Shown here piece by piece: positions 5,774-5,879 of a stretch of DNA of 5,879 nt. Under the pieces are notes generated by a model. The model searched no databases, had not been told where the DNA came from, and worked only from the letters and a program-made list of their open reading frames with translations. A program made the translations under genes and the position numbers. Each line of letters opens with the position of its first letter. The first letter of the stretch is position 1. Source of the stretch: an uncultured Lachnospiraceae bacterium (GTDB lineage: Bacteria; Bacillota; Clostridia; Lachnospirales; Lachnospiraceae). Location of the stretch: positions 1-5,879 of the forward strand of contig CAJOQS010000280.1 of NCBI GenBank assembly GCA_905236925.1, in the 5' to 3' direction.

Positions 5774-5879
5774 TTATTTTGAAAGAAACTCATCGATCGA
5801 CTTAGCTGCAAGCTTACCTGCACCCATAGCCGAAATAACGGTAGCTGCGCCTGTTACGGCATCGCCGCCTGCGTAAACC
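5774..5879 (-). CDS. Glutamate synthase small-subunit-like oxidoreductase, C-terminal fragment
   Basis: Only the final 34 codons and the TAA stop (5774-5776) are in the window; the 5' part lies beyond 5879. The peptide begins VYAGGDAVTGAATVISAMGA and ends with an AAKSIDEFLSK-type tail. This matches the conserved C-terminal FAD-binding GD-x-x-x-G-A-x-T-V segment of NADPH-dependent glutamate synthase small subunits and related flavoproteins. Those proteins transfer electrons from NADPH through FAD and Fe-S centres for glutamate synthesis. The same C-terminal signature occurs in NfnB/SudA-type ferredoxin:NADP oxidoreductase subunits, and this short piece cannot separate them. An intrinsic terminator follows directly, so it ends its transcription unit. 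Confidence 0.82.
   Translation of the reverse strand, partial: VYAGGDAVTGAATVISAMGAGKLAAKSIDEFLSK

Overview
The window looks like an ordinary chromosomal segment of a low-to-mid GC Gram-positive bacterium, most plausibly a gut or rumen Clostridia member such as the Lachnospiraceae. The clues are strong AAGGAG-type ribosome binding sites, tightly packed co-directional genes, a secreted CapA-type protein with an N-terminal Big2-like domain, a NatA/NatB-type ABC exporter and a clostridial-type OGG glycosylase. The species cannot be named from the sequence. No mobile element, CRISPR array, tRNA or rRNA was seen.

Every real gene lies on the minus strand, so transcription runs from high to low coordinates. 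In transcription order: (1) the last 34 codons of a glutamate synthase small-subunit-like flavoprotein (5774-5879), followed by an intrinsic terminator (5719-5758). (2) A new promoter (-35 at 5666-5671, -10 at 5643-5648) drives a three-gene unit: NatA-like ABC ATPase (4827-5600), NatB-like ABC-2 permease (3585-4814) and OGG-type 8-oxoguanine DNA glycosylase (2705-3592). The permease and glycosylase genes overlap by 8 bases. (3) A second promoter in the 97-base gap after the glycosylase gene (-35 at 2690-2695, -10 at 2668-2673) drives another three-gene unit: TetR-family regulator (1979-2608), secreted Big2-CapA protein (610-1953) and a histidine-phosphatase-family protein (1-613, 3' end outside the window). 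The last two genes overlap through a TTGA stop/start junction.

The first unit appears to couple a two-component exporter (ATPase plus membrane subunit) with a base-excision repair enzyme; the link may be only co-transcription. The second looks like an autoregulated unit: a long interrupted palindrome touches the -10 element and covers the likely transcription start just upstream of tetR. The regulator would then control itself, a secreted metallophosphatase-like CapA protein and a cytosolic phosphatase. The TetR ligand and the substrates of both enzymes cannot be read from the sequence.

No gene-free stretch exceeds 300 bases; the longest is 5601-5773, which holds the terminator and the natA-like promoter. 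Two starts differ from the longest open frames: the ABC ATPase most likely starts at 5600 rather than 5654, and CapA at 1953 rather than 1965. Nothing here is convincingly a new biological system. The most interesting items are the two operator-like palindromes, the terminator-like hairpin antisense to the glycosylase gene, and the two gene groupings.
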